From Candidatus Neomicrothrix sp. UBA2983 (GTDB lineage Bacteria > Actinomycetota > Acidimicrobiia > Acidimicrobiales > MedAcidi-G1), in NCBI GenBank assembly GCA_002346745.1, contig DEAL01000016.1, forward strand, positions 18,895 to 82,894: DNA of 64,000 nt, in the 5' to 3' direction. This document shows positions 8,422 to 18,362 of this stretch, in pieces (within the stretch, counting starts at the first letter, position 1; each line of letters opens with the position of its first letter). Made by a program: the position numbers and the translations under genes. A model generated the notes under the pieces. The model had not been told where the DNA came from and searched no databases. It worked only from the letters and a program-made list of their open reading frames with translations.

Positions 8422-9666
8422 CTACCAGGCGCAGGGCAGGTGCTTCACGCCGTTGATGAATCCGCTCGAGAGCCGGTCGGGGGCGTCCGTGGCGTGGATC
8501 TCGGGCACCCGGTCGCGCAACTGCTGCCACATGGCGGTGATCTGGCGACGGGCCAGGTGGGCGCCGAGGCAGAAGTGCGGCCCGGGGGCGCCGAAGCCGT
8601 AGTGGTCGTTGGGCGTCCGGCGCACGTCGAAGCCGTCCGGGTCGTCGAAGACCTCCGGGTCGCGGTTGGCCGCCCAGTAGTACAGGAGCACCTTGTCGCC
8701 CTCGGCGAACTCGCGCTCGCCGAGTCGGACGCCGTCCCGGGTGGCCGTGCGGCGCATCGAGATCACGGGTGACGCCCAGCGGACGATCTCCTCCACGGCC
8801 GTGTTCGCCACACCGTCGAAGTCGTCCCACCAGCGGGCCCGCTGGTCCTCGTGCTCGGTCAGCAGGTGCAGGGCCCACGAGATGCTGTTGCGGGTGGTCT
8901 CGTTGCCCGCCACCACCAGCAGGATGAAGAACGAGGCGATCTCGTCGTGGGTGAGCCGCTCGCCGTCGACCTCGGCGTGCACCAGGGCCGAGGTCAGGTC
9001 GTCGGTCGGCAACTCGACCCGCTCGGCGATCAGGCCGTTCATCATCTCGGTGAGCTGGAAGGCGGCAAGGAACAACTGGGAGCCCAGGTCGAGGTTCTCG
9101 TCGCGGTACTCGTCGTCCTGGGCGCCGAGGATGGTGTTCGACTGGTCGAAGACCATCTGCCAGTGCTCCTCGGGGATGCCCATCATCTCGCAGATGATCC
9201 GAAGCGGCAGGCGGGCAGCCGCCTCGGTGACGAAGTCGCACGGGCCCGTCGTGAGCAGGTCGTCGACGACCTCGGCGGCGACGCGGTCGACCGCCTCGTC
9301 CAGCTCCTTGACCCGCCGCGGCGTGAAGCCGGACGACACGATGGAGCGCAGCCGCTTGTGGCGCGGGTCGTCCATCGAGATCATCGACCCGAAGTAGCGC
9401 GTCATCTCCTCGTTGGGCAGGTTCAACGCCGTCGTGCCACCCTGTCCGCTGCAGAAGTCCTCGGGTCGCCGGCTGGCCTCGGCCACGTCGGCGTGCCGGC
9501 ACAGGGCGTGGAACCCCTTCTGCGGGAACTGCTCGGTGATCTCCGCAGGCAGGTCGTAGTAGCGGTACGGGTCGTCGAGGCGCAGGCGGTCGAAGGCGGC
9601 CGACCGGTCGGCCAGCGGCCGCTCCCAGAAGGCCTGCGAGGCCAGGTCGATGCCGTCGATCTGCAT
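8422..9666 (-). CDS. Cytochrome P450
   Basis: 414-residue soluble bacterial P450. The oxygen-binding I-helix reads VVAGNETTRN, the ExxR helix is seen as EEIVRWASP, and the heme ligand is C366 in FGAPGPHFCLGAHLAR. The layout resembles the CYP124/125/142 group that hydroxylates methyl-branched or sterol side chains, but the exact subfamily is not determined. ATG at 9666 is chosen because the reading frame further upstream has no P450 character. Confidence 0.92.
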   Translation of the reverse strand: MQIDGIDLASQAFWERPLADRSAAFDRLRLDDPYRYYDLPAEITEQFPQKGFHALCRHADVAEASRRPEDFCSGQGGTTALNLPNEEMTRYFGSMISMDDPRHKRLRSIVSSGFTPRRVKELDEAVDRVAAEVVDDLLTTGPCDFVTEAAARLPLRIICEMMGIPEEHWQMVFDQSNTILGAQDDEYRDENLDLGSQLFLAAFQLTEMMNGLIAERVELPTDDLTSALVHAEVDGERLTHDEIASFFILLVVAGNETTRNSISWALHLLTEHEDQRARWWDDFDGVANTAVEEIVRWASPVISMRRTATRDGVRLGEREFAEGDKVLLYYWAANRDPEVFDDPDGFDVRRTPNDHYGFGAPGPHFCLGAHLARRQITAMWQQLRDRVPEIHATDAPDRLSSGFINGVKHLPCAW

Positions 9667-9810
9667 GTCCGAATGCTGCCACTCACCCGGCGGCCACCTC
9701 CCATCGGCCCCCCGGCAGCCCCCGGCGGCCCCGGTGCTTTCACCCCGGGCCCGTGCGTGCCATGATCGGAGCGTTCGAAGACCCGCACCACTGCAACGAC
9801 AGGAGCGCAC

Positions 9811-10584
9811 GTGGAACTGTTCAGCGACTGGATGGGATTCTCGGGCGGCGGCCAGGCCGTCGGCCGCTATGCCCACTACCTGGGTGGCATCACCTGGATC
9901 GGTCTCCTCTACTTCTTCAACTTCATCCAGGGCTCGGCCTTCGGCGAGATGAGCGACGGCGCCCGGGGGGAGGCGCTGCGCAAGATCACCTGGCGCACGC
10001 TGTGGTGGTTCCGCTGGGCGGCGATGCTGACCTGGGTGTCGGGCATTTGGATCCTCGCCCACCAGAAGGCCTTCGGCGAACTGATGCCGGACTACTGGAA
10101 CACCTCGGCCGGTGTCGGCATCGCCTTCGGCGCCCTGCTCGGCACCACCATGGCCGCCAATGTCTGGATGGTCATCTGGCCGGCCCAGCAGATCGCCATC
10201 GGCTCCTCGGTGGCGGTCAGCGAGGGCGGCGAGGCCGATCCGGAGGCTCCCGCGGCCGCCAAGCGTGCCGCCCGCGCCAGCCGGGTCAACACGCTGTTCT
10301 CGATCCCGCTGATCTTCTTCATGATGTGGCCCAGCCACTTCGCCTCGGCGTTCGGTGACGTCAACATGAGCGGTATCGGCTTCGGCCCATCGGCGGGCGG
10401 CCGCTGGACCCTCTGGATCGTCTTCCTCGTGATCTGGGTCGTGATGGAGCTTTCCGCCCTCGGCAAGTTGGGCGGCTACGACAACGGCCTCAACAAGGTG
10501 GTACTCGACAAGCACCAGGACACGATCAAGTGGGGCTTCCTGATCACCATCGTGCTCTACGTGCTCTTCGAGATCGTCGCCTGA
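9811..10584 (+). CDS. PuuD-like membrane protein (urate oxidase N-terminal family)
   Basis: 257-residue polytopic membrane protein. Segments HYLGGITWIGLLYFFNFIQG, TLWWFRWAAMLTWVSG, ANVWMVIWPAQQ and RASRVNTLFSIPLIFFMM match the membrane domain of PuuD, the cytochrome-c-linked urate hydroxylase. The C-terminal cytochrome c domain of PuuD is absent; no CxxCH occurs. Either an external electron acceptor is used or the protein has another role. GTG start at 9811 with an AGGAG site upstream. Followed by a strong terminator shared with the convergent cupredoxin gene. Confidence 0.75.
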   Translation: MELFSDWMGFSGGGQAVGRYAHYLGGITWIGLLYFFNFIQGSAFGEMSDGARGEALRKITWRTLWWFRWAAMLTWVSGIWILAHQKAFGELMPDYWNTSAGVGIAFGALLGTTMAANVWMVIWPAQQIAIGSSVAVSEGGEADPEAPAAAKRAARASRVNTLFSIPLIFFMMWPSHFASAFGDVNMSGIGFGPSAGGRWTLWIVFLVIWVVMELSALGKLGGYDNGLNKVVLDKHQDTIKWGFLITIVLYVLFEIVA

Positions 10585-10602
10585 GCACCCCCGGAACTGC
10601 CG

Positions 10603-10626
10603 CGGCCCGCCCCCCGGGGCGGGCCG
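10603..10626. terminator. Bidirectional terminator hairpin
   Basis: Perfect 11-bp GC stem (CGGCCCGCCCC with its complement) and two-base loop between the converging PuuD-like and cupredoxin genes. Confidence 0.7.
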
Positions 10627-10668
10627 TTGCGCGTGTCGACTCGGTGCGGATGCCGTCCGATCGACCGC

Positions 10669-11040
10669 TCAGTTGACGGTCAGTCGGGCCTCCATGCCCG
10701 ACTCCCGGTGACCGGCGATGTCGCAGTACAGGAGATAGCGGCCGGGCTGGAGGTCGATGCTGCCCGCGTCGGTGCTGCCATCGACGACGACAAGGCGCAT
10801 CTGGTCCTCGAGGCCCTCGACCACGAGCGTGTGCTCCTGCACGCCGATCTGGCTGAGTTCGAACTCGACGGTTCCGGCCTCGGCCTCGTAGGCGTCGGCG
10901 TCGTAGTCCTGCCGGTCGTAGGCCTCGATGCGGAGGACGCCGTCCTCCGACGGCGTCGGGGTGGTCGATCCGCCACCTCCGCAGGCGGCCAGCAGCAGGG
11001 CCGCGGCGATGGCCGTTCCGATGGTCGCGCGCAATCGCAT
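10669..11040 (-). CDS. Cupredoxin-like lipoprotein
   Basis: 123-residue secreted lipoprotein. The signal peptide ends in a lipobox LLAAC with C20 as the lipidated residue, followed by a Gly/Ser/Thr-rich linker. The mature domain has the type-1 copper pattern: H70 in VQEHTLVV and C106-x4-H111-x4-M116 near the C-terminus. It probably carries electrons at the outer face of the membrane. The start ATG has GGAGGACGAC upstream. The neighbouring PuuD-like membrane protein could be a partner, but the genes are on opposite strands. Confidence 0.82.
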   Translation of the reverse strand: MRLRATIGTAIAAALLLAACGGGGSTTPTPSEDGVLRIEAYDRQDYDADAYEAEAGTVEFELSQIGVQEHTLVVEGLEDQMRLVVVDGSTDAGSIDLQPGRYLLYCDIAGHRESGMEARLTVN

Positions 11041-11098
11041 GTCGTCCTCCGTCGGGTGGTCGCGGCCGGATGGGTCCGGGCCTGACCAGAGGCTACCG

Positions 11099-12046
11099 AT
11101 GGGCGAAGATGTACGTCCTATGGCATCCGTCGCAGGGTCCGAACCGGAACACATCGCGCTGCTCGCCAACCCCGCCGCCCGGGCCGGACGGGCCGCCGGC
11201 GACCTGGACCGGGTCCTGGACCGGCTCCACACCCACGGCATCGACGCCGAACTGCTGGTCGCCCCCTCGCGGGCGGCGGCCCAGGAGGTGGCGCACGGCG
11301 CCGTCTCCCGCGGGGTCGACCGCCTGCTGGTGCTGGGCGGCGACGGCATCGCGCACCTCGGCGCCCAGGCGGTGGCCGGCACCGGCGTGACCCTTGGCGT
11401 GGTCGCAGGCGGAACCGGCAACGACTTCGCCCGGGCGCTCGGCCTCCTCGCCGGCACGCTCGAGGAGCGGGTCGACCGGGCGCTGCTGGAACCCACCCCG
11501 CTCGACGCGATCGAGACCGACGCCGGGTTCGCCGCCACGAGCGTCATCGCCGGCTTCCCGGCCACCGTCAACGCCCGGGCCAACCGCATGTCCTTCCCCC
11601 GGGGCACCGCCCGCTACACCGTCGCCACGCTGCTCGAGCTCTTCGGCATGCGTCCGACGACCTACCGGCTCGCCCTCGACGGTGAGGCGCACGACGTCCG
11701 TGCCGCCGTCGTCGTGGTCGCCAACACCCGCTTCTTCGGGGCCGGCATGGACATCTGCCCCGATGCCGACCCCGCGGACGGGCTGCTCGACGTGTGCATC
11801 GTGGGCGACGTCGGCCGCCTAGAACTGCTGCGCTCCTTCCAGAAGGTGCAGACCGGACGCCACGTCGGGCACCCGAAGGTGACGATGCGGCGGGCATCGG
11901 AGGTGGTGCTCGACGGCAACGGTCCGGTGCGTGCCGACGGCGAGCCGTTCGGAGAGCTCGAGCCGCACCGACCATGCGCGATGCGGGCTGCGCCCGGCGC
12001 CCTCCGATTGGCCGGCGCCTCACCCCCATCACCCGTAGGCGGCTAG
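11099..12046 (+). CDS. Diacylglycerol kinase-family lipid kinase
   Basis: 315-residue kinase of the DagK/YegS family that phosphorylates diacylglycerol or a related lipid. It has ALLANPAA at the N-terminus, the nucleotide motif VLGGDGIAHLG (GGDG) and GGTGNDFARALG, then the C-terminal beta-sandwich with ADPADGLLDVCIV. The start could be ATG at 11099 (AGAGG 7 nt upstream) or ATG at 11120. Divergent from the cupredoxin gene; selW follows 10 bases later. Confidence 0.87.
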   Translation: MGEDVRPMASVAGSEPEHIALLANPAARAGRAAGDLDRVLDRLHTHGIDAELLVAPSRAAAQEVAHGAVSRGVDRLLVLGGDGIAHLGAQAVAGTGVTLGVVAGGTGNDFARALGLLAGTLEERVDRALLEPTPLDAIETDAGFAATSVIAGFPATVNARANRMSFPRGTARYTVATLLELFGMRPTTYRLALDGEAHDVRAAVVVVANTRFFGAGMDICPDADPADGLLDVCIVGDVGRLELLRSFQKVQTGRHVGHPKVTMRRASEVVLDGNGPVRADGEPFGELEPHRPCAMRAAPGALRLAGASPPSPVGG

Positions 12047-12049
12047 CGT
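12044..12049 (+). promoter_or_regulatory. -10 element TAGCGT, leaderless promoter of selW
   Basis: TAGCGT followed by seven bases and the ATG. It overlaps the stop of the lipid kinase gene, so selW can be transcribed on its own as a leaderless message. Confidence 0.55.
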
Positions 12050-12056
12050 CGTGACC

Positions 12057-12326
12057 ATGGCACACCGCATCGAGATCACCTACTGCGTCCCCTGAGACTA
12101 TTCGGCTCGCGCCGTGAGCGCGGCCAGCGACCTGCTGAGCGACTACCAGCATGTCATCACCGACCTGCGACTTGTGACGGGAGACAACGGCGTGTTCAGC
12201 GTGACGGTCGACGGGGACGTGATCTACTCCAAGGCCCAGACTGGCCGCCACGCCGAACCAGGTGAGGTGCTGGACCTGTTCACGGGTCTCATAGGACCAG
12301 ACGTACCCCGCTACGGCCAAGAATGA
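12057..12326 (+). CDS. selW: SelW-family (Rdx) selenoprotein, CxxU
   Basis: 89-residue thioredoxin-fold selenoprotein of the SelW/Rdx group. The redox motif is C10-V-P-U13 in ITYCVPUDYSARA, with TGA at 12093-12095 as U13. The rest carries the family's features: a VFSVTVDGDVIYSKAQTGR strand-turn-strand and a C-terminal HAEPGEVLDLF. Without readthrough both the first strand and the Cys are lost, and no start precedes the conserved region. A leaderless promoter lies directly upstream. SelW-like proteins are small selenol oxidoreductases linked to peroxide metabolism; the next gene is katG, which may be coincidence. Confidence 0.9.
12093..12095 (+). other. Selenocysteine UGA codon of selW (U13)
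   Basis: TGA at the position of the catalytic second residue of the CxxC/CxxU motif of the SelW family. Confidence 0.88.
12104..12125 (+). promoter_or_regulatory. SECIS-like hairpin of selW
   Basis: Upper stem CGCGC/GCGCG, five-base loop CGTGA, a single bulged T at 12107 and a lower GGC/GCC stem. A bulged U and a GU in the loop are the recognised features of the E. coli SECIS. The loop is 18-22 nt after the TGA. Confidence 0.65.
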
Positions 12327-12337
12327 GCCTCCCTGCT

Positions 12338-12366
12338 TTGAGGACTGCGCAGCGCCGTCGTCTAGA
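12338..12366 (+). promoter_or_regulatory. Possible katG promoter
   Basis: TTGAGG and TCTAGA spaced by 17 bases, about 46 bases before the katG ATG, which has a clear GGAGGAAT ribosome site. A weak match to the -10 consensus. Confidence 0.35.
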
Positions 12367-12370
12367 TTGA

Positions 12371-14590
<2,220 letters not shown>

Positions 14591-14634
14591 GGAACCGGAA
14601 CGACCCGAAACCTTGCCGGACAGCCGAAGGCAGC

Positions 14635-14640
14635 TACGGT
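14635..14640 (+). promoter_or_regulatory. -10 element TACGGT, leaderless promoter
   Basis: TACGGT six bases before the ATG of the first ferritin-like gene, with no ribosome site in between. Confidence 0.45.
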
Positions 14641-14646
14641 CGCGGC

Positions 14647-15708
14647 ATGAGCACGCTGGTCTACGAGAAACACCTTGACGACATCCGCGTCGAGTTCGAC
14701 GCCCTCTATACCTGGGACTACGAACGGAGCCGAGACGGTCTGAACCGCCTCTACGAGAAGGCCAAGCGGGCCCAGTGGAATGTCAGCGACGACCTCGACT
14801 GGTCCACGCCGGTCGACCCCTGGCGCCTCATGGCCCTGCAGGCCGAGGAGACGGGCGTCCCCGCGGGCTTCCCGGGCCGGGCCCTCGCCGAGGTCCCCAA
14901 CTCGCCGGTCGCCGACTGGGACGAGGACCGCTGGATCGACTTCGCCGTCCACTCGCAGTGCACCTCGCTCAGCCAGTTCCTGCACGGCGAGCAGGGTGCA
15001 CTGCTTTGCGCCTCCCGGCTGGTCGAGGCGGTCCCCTGGATGGAGGCCAAGTACTACGCCGCCACCCAGGTGGTCGACGAGGCCCGCCACGTCGAGGCGT
15101 TCCACCGGTACCTCGACGAGAAGATGCCGGCCACCTATCCCATCAACGAGAACCTCAAGACCCTGTTGGACGACCTGCTCCGGGATCCGCAGTGGGACCT
15201 CGTCTACCTCGGCATGCAGGTCGTGGTCGAGGGGCTGGCCCTGGCGGCGTTCGGGATGATGATGGGCACCACCCGCGACCCGCTGCTGCGTCAGATGATC
15301 CGCTACGTGCTGGCCGACGAGGCCCGCCACGTGGCGTTCGGCATCCTCTCCCTCGAGGAGGTGTACGGCGACTTCTCCTCGACCGAGTTCCGGGAGCGCC
15401 AGGAGTTCGCCTACGAGGCCTGCCGGCTGATGCGTCGCCGCACCTTCAACGCCGAGTTGTGGCCGTCGTTCGGGGTGTCGAACGAGGAGGTCGAGGCGCT
15501 GCTGCCGCCGACACGCGGCCAGCAGGCGTTCCAGCACCTGCTGTTCTCCAAGATCGTGCCCAACTGCAAGAAGTTGGGCCTGCTGGACCACCGCGACGGC
15601 TGGCTGCGGGAGCGCTTCGGCGAGATGGGGATCCTGCAGTACGAGCACGCCTCCACCGAGGTCGAGGAGCTCACGATCGACTCGGCGATCGACCCCGTAG
15701 AGGCCTGA
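14647..15708 (+). CDS. Ferritin-like diiron protein (paralogue 1)
   Basis: 353-residue protein with a four-helix diiron-carboxylate site: E115 in HGEQGALLC, E145/H148 in DEARHVE, E195 in VEGLALAAF, and E225/H228 in DEARHVAFG. This E, ExxH, E, ExxH order is that of ferritin-like oxygenases/oxidases and R2-like proteins. Substrate is unknown. A paralogue at 19.0-20.2 kb shares all six ligands and an identical C-terminal block LLFSKIVPNCKKLGLLD. The genes between them (LLM, dienoyl-CoA-reductase-like SDR, enoyl-CoA hydratase, TetR) suggest a lipid or hydrophobic carboxylate pathway (inference). Confidence 0.85.
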   Translation: MSTLVYEKHLDDIRVEFDALYTWDYERSRDGLNRLYEKAKRAQWNVSDDLDWSTPVDPWRLMALQAEETGVPAGFPGRALAEVPNSPVADWDEDRWIDFAVHSQCTSLSQFLHGEQGALLCASRLVEAVPWMEAKYYAATQVVDEARHVEAFHRYLDEKMPATYPINENLKTLLDDLLRDPQWDLVYLGMQVVVEGLALAAFGMMMGTTRDPLLRQMIRYVLADEARHVAFGILSLEEVYGDFSSTEFRERQEFAYEACRLMRRRTFNAELWPSFGVSNEEVEALLPPTRGQQAFQHLLFSKIVPNCKKLGLLDHRDGWLRERFGEMGILQYEHASTEVEELTIDSAIDPVEA

Positions 15709-15731
15709 TTCCCGGGTGGCCCAGGCGGGAA
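15709..15731. terminator. Possible terminator between converging genes
   Basis: TTCCCG and CGGGAA form a short stem around an 11-base loop in the 47-base gap after the ferritin-like gene. Confidence 0.3.
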
Positions 15732-15755
15732 GAGGCCCATCCCCTTCCCGGTGGG

Positions 15756-16607
15756 TCAGATGCCCTGTTCGAGCTCGGCCAACTGGTCGAGCAGGGGCAG
15801 GACCTCGTCGGCCCCGGCCGGCGGCAGCCCGAACAGCGCCCGGGTGATCCCCGCCTCGGCCATCGCCTCCAACGCCGCCCGCTCGGGTGGGGCGTAGTAG
15901 ATACTGACCTCGACCTCCGCCGGATCGCGGCCAGCCCGCTCGCAGGCCTCGTTGCGCTGGGCCACGACGGCCGCCGGGTCGAAGCCGGCCTCGCCGCGGC
16001 CGGCGATCGGGATCCAGCCATTGCCGTAGCGCACGGCCCGCTCGAGGCCACCGGGGAACACCCCGCCGACGTGGATCGGCGGGTGCGGGACCTGAACCGG
16101 CTTGGGGTTCTGGTGGATCGGATCAAAGTCGACCCGGGTGCCGTGGTACTCGGCGCCGTCCGCAGCCCAGATGGCCTTCATCGCCTCGATGCGCTCACGC
16201 AGCAGGCCGAAGCGGCGGCTCGGGTCGGTGCCGTGGTTTGCCATCTCCTCCAGGTTCCAGCCGGCACCGACCCCAAAGAGGAAGCGGCCGCCGGAGAGCA
16301 CGTCCACCGACGTGACCTCCTTGGCGGTGTGGATCGGGTCGCGCTCGACGACGAGGCAAATGCCCGTGCCCACCTTCAGGCGGGTGGTGGCGGCCGCCGC
16401 CACGGCCAGCCAGCTGAACGGGTCGAGGGTGTCGTAGTACATCTGTGGCATGTCGGGCCCGCCCGGCCAGGGCGACACCCGCTCGACGGGGATGTGGCTG
16501 TGCTCGGCCACCCACAGCGACTCGAAGCCCCGTTCCTCGAGGGCGGTCGCCAGGTCGCCGGGGCGGATCGAATAGGCGGTCGGGAAGATGCAGGCGGCGA
16601 GGTGCAC
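15756..16607 (-). CDS. LLM-class F420-dependent oxidoreductase
   Basis: 283-residue luciferase-like TIM-barrel oxidoreductase. FESLWVAEHSHIP, TRLKVGTGICLVVERDPI and SGGRFLFGVGAGWN mark the cofactor and substrate loops. The GTG start at 16607 has AAGGAG 7 nt upstream. It is followed in the opposite direction by the diiron gene and preceded on its own strand by the SDR and enoyl-CoA hydratase genes, with which it probably forms an operon (22-base gap to the SDR). Confidence 0.87.
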   Translation of the reverse strand: MHLAACIFPTAYSIRPGDLATALEERGFESLWVAEHSHIPVERVSPWPGGPDMPQMYYDTLDPFSWLAVAAAATTRLKVGTGICLVVERDPIHTAKEVTSVDVLSGGRFLFGVGAGWNLEEMANHGTDPSRRFGLLRERIEAMKAIWAADGAEYHGTRVDFDPIHQNPKPVQVPHPPIHVGGVFPGGLERAVRYGNGWIPIAGRGEAGFDPAAVVAQRNEACERAGRDPAEVEVSIYYAPPERAALEAMAEAGITRALFGLPPAGADEVLPLLDQLAELEQGI

Positions 16608-16629
16608 GGAGTGGCTCCTTGTTGCTCGG

Positions 16630-17520
16630 CTATTCGGGGCTGAACGCGCCGCGGCCCAACTGGTCGCGGATGGTCTCGACGGACGGGTTGACGAGGCTGC
16701 GGCGCTGCCAGTTGGCGCCGTCGACGACGAGCGTGTGGCCGGAAACGAAGCGGGCGTAGGGCGAGGCGAGGAACGTGGCGGCCCAGCCCAGTTCCCGTCG
16801 CTCGCCGGTGCGCAGCGCCGGCTGGCGGTGCGCATGACCGTCGCCTTCGCCGGCCTGTTCGAGGCCCTCGCGGATGTCGCCGGTCATGTCCTCGTGGGGG
16901 AACAGGCCAGGGACCAGTCCGTTGACCTGGATGCCGTGCGGACCCCACTCGACGGCGAGCGTCTCGACCAGGTTCTTGACGCCGGCCTTGGCGGCCGCCG
17001 AGTGGGCGAAGCCGGGTCCGCCCGTCCAGGCGTAGGAGGCGCCGACGCACACGATCGAGGCTGGCGTGCCGGCGGCCAGGTGCCGGCGGCCGAACTCGCG
17101 GGTCACGAGGAACGTGCCGTTGAGGGTGATGTCGACGACGGTGCGCCAGGCGTTGGGCGAGAGGTCCTCGGCCGGGGAGGGAAAGTTGGCGGCGGCGTTG
17201 TTGACGAGCACCCGGGGCAGCCCGAAGCGGGCCTCGGCGGCGTCGAGGGCGGACGCCACCGAGTCGGCGTCGCGGATGTCGCAGGCGACGGCCTCGACTT
17301 CGCCGCCGACCTCCTCGATGGCGGAGCGGCCGGCATCGAGGTGCTCGGGGTTGCGGCTGGCGACGACGACAGAGGCACCGAGGCGGGCGAACTCGATGGC
17401 GACGGCCTTCCCGAGGCCGGTGCCTCCACCGGTGACGAACACGGTGTCGCCCCCGTACGTGCCGGCGGGCAGGGCGGTGGCACCGATCGGCGGCGGTGCC
17501 GGGAGACCGGGCGGACTCAC
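16630..17520 (-). CDS. SDR, 2,4-dienoyl-CoA reductase-like
   Basis: 296-residue short-chain dehydrogenase. The Rossmann motif is TGGGTGLG, followed by VNNAAANF. The active-site segment is HSAAAKAGV, with serine where classical SDRs have the catalytic tyrosine of YxxxK. The same replacement is typical of 2,4-dienoyl-CoA reductases and peroxisomal trans-2-enoyl-CoA reductases, as is LAVEWGPHGIQVN. It probably reduces an unsaturated acyl-CoA with NADPH. Its ATG overlaps the stop of the upstream enoyl-CoA hydratase gene (ATGA). Confidence 0.85.
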   Translation of the reverse strand: MSPPGLPAPPPIGATALPAGTYGGDTVFVTGGGTGLGKAVAIEFARLGASVVVASRNPEHLDAGRSAIEEVGGEVEAVACDIRDADSVASALDAAEARFGLPRVLVNNAAANFPSPAEDLSPNAWRTVVDITLNGTFLVTREFGRRHLAAGTPASIVCVGASYAWTGGPGFAHSAAAKAGVKNLVETLAVEWGPHGIQVNGLVPGLFPHEDMTGDIREGLEQAGEGDGHAHRQPALRTGERRELGWAATFLASPYARFVSGHTLVVDGANWQRRSLVNPSVETIRDQLGRGAFSPE

Positions 17521-18281
17521 GGCCCGTCCCCCCTGCCCCGCTCCTGGTTGAGCCGGGTCTGGAAGGTGCGCTCGTCGGCCATCGAGGCGGCGAGGCCCGG
17601 GCGCAGCAGGTTGCCGACAACCTGTCGGGCCATCGCCACGGCCCGGGGATCGGCGGCGGCGGCCTGTTCGGCCATCCCGTACACGGTGGCGTCGAGTTCG
17701 TCATTGGGGACCATCCGGGACACGATCCCGTACCGGAGTGCCTCCTCGGCGTCCAGCCGACGGCCGGTGAGGACCATGTCGCTCACGAGGCCGTGGCCGG
17801 CGAGCTGGGCCAGGACGCCCATGCCGCCGGTGTCGGGAATCACGCCGTGGCCGAGCTCCGGGAACATGAAGCGGGCGTCCTCGGCGGCGACCCGCACGTC
17901 GCAGAGCAGCGCCCGCTGGAACGACCCGCCGATGGCCCAGCCCTGGATGGCGACGAACACCGGGACGTCGAGGTCCCAGACCTGCTGGATGCCGTCATGG
18001 CCCCGCCGCATCAGGGCAGCGTGCTCCTCCTCGGTGTAGGGCACGCCGATGGCCGAGACGTCCCGGCCCGATGACCACGAGCGGCCCTCAGCACGCCAGA
18101 CCACCGCCCGGACGTCGGGGTTGACGCGCAACTCGCCGAGGATCTCGAAGAGGCGGGCGTCCATGGCGTCGTCGAAGGCGTTGTGCTTGGCGACGTTGTC
18201 GTTGGTGATCGTGGCGATCGGTCCGTCGACCTCCAGGCGCACACGGGTCTCGCTGCCCCCGACCTCCTGCGCTGCTCCCAT
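17517..18281 (-). CDS. Enoyl-CoA hydratase/isomerase family protein
   Basis: 254-residue crotonase-fold protein. It contains KHNAFDDAMDARL, a first oxyanion-hole segment (GRSWSSGRDVSA) and a second (AIQGWAIGGSFQRALLCD), then PELGHGVIPDTGGM where hydratases carry catalytic acids. First gene of a three-gene minus-strand operon with the dienoyl-CoA-reductase-like SDR and LLM genes. ATG at 18281 is preceded by TAGTGT seven bases upstream. Divergent from the tetR gene. Confidence 0.88.
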   Translation of the reverse strand: MGAAQEVGGSETRVRLEVDGPIATITNDNVAKHNAFDDAMDARLFEILGELRVNPDVRAVVWRAEGRSWSSGRDVSAIGVPYTEEEHAALMRRGHDGIQQVWDLDVPVFVAIQGWAIGGSFQRALLCDVRVAAEDARFMFPELGHGVIPDTGGMGVLAQLAGHGLVSDMVLTGRRLDAEEALRYGIVSRMVPNDELDATVYGMAEQAAAADPRAVAMARQVVGNLLRPGLAASMADERTFQTRLNQERGRGDGP

Positions 18282-18288
18282 GCGCCGG

Positions 18289-18294
18289 ACACTA
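18289..18294 (-). promoter_or_regulatory. -10 element TAGTGT, leaderless promoter
   Basis: TAGTGT with seven bases to the ATG of the enoyl-CoA hydratase on the minus strand, back to back with the tetR promoter. Confidence 0.5.
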
Positions 18295-18328
18295 GGCGGG
18301 CGGCGTGGTACCCGAACCGCCCGGCAAC

Positions 18329-18356
18329 TTGACACGACGATAATCACCATTATTAT
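18329..18356 (+). promoter_or_regulatory. tetR promoter, -35 TTGACA and -10 TATTAT
   Basis: A consensus -35 TTGACA (18329-18334), 16-base spacer and TATTAT (18351-18356). The -10 ends six bases before the GTG of the TetR gene, so the message is expected to be leaderless. Best-matching promoter in the window. Confidence 0.75.
18340..18353. promoter_or_regulatory. Palindrome ATAAT-CACC-ATTAT, likely TetR operator
   Basis: A perfect 5-bp inverted repeat in an AT-rich island lying between and overlapping the -35 and -10 of the tetR promoter. Binding there would block tetR itself and possibly the divergent operon. Confidence 0.6.
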
Positions 18357-18362
18357 GCGCAC

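Noticed and set aside
8422..10515. 697-codon open frame covering the P450 and upstream sequence
   Set aside because: Only the part from 9666 down is P450-like. The extension runs antisense through the PuuD-like gene and reflects high GC.
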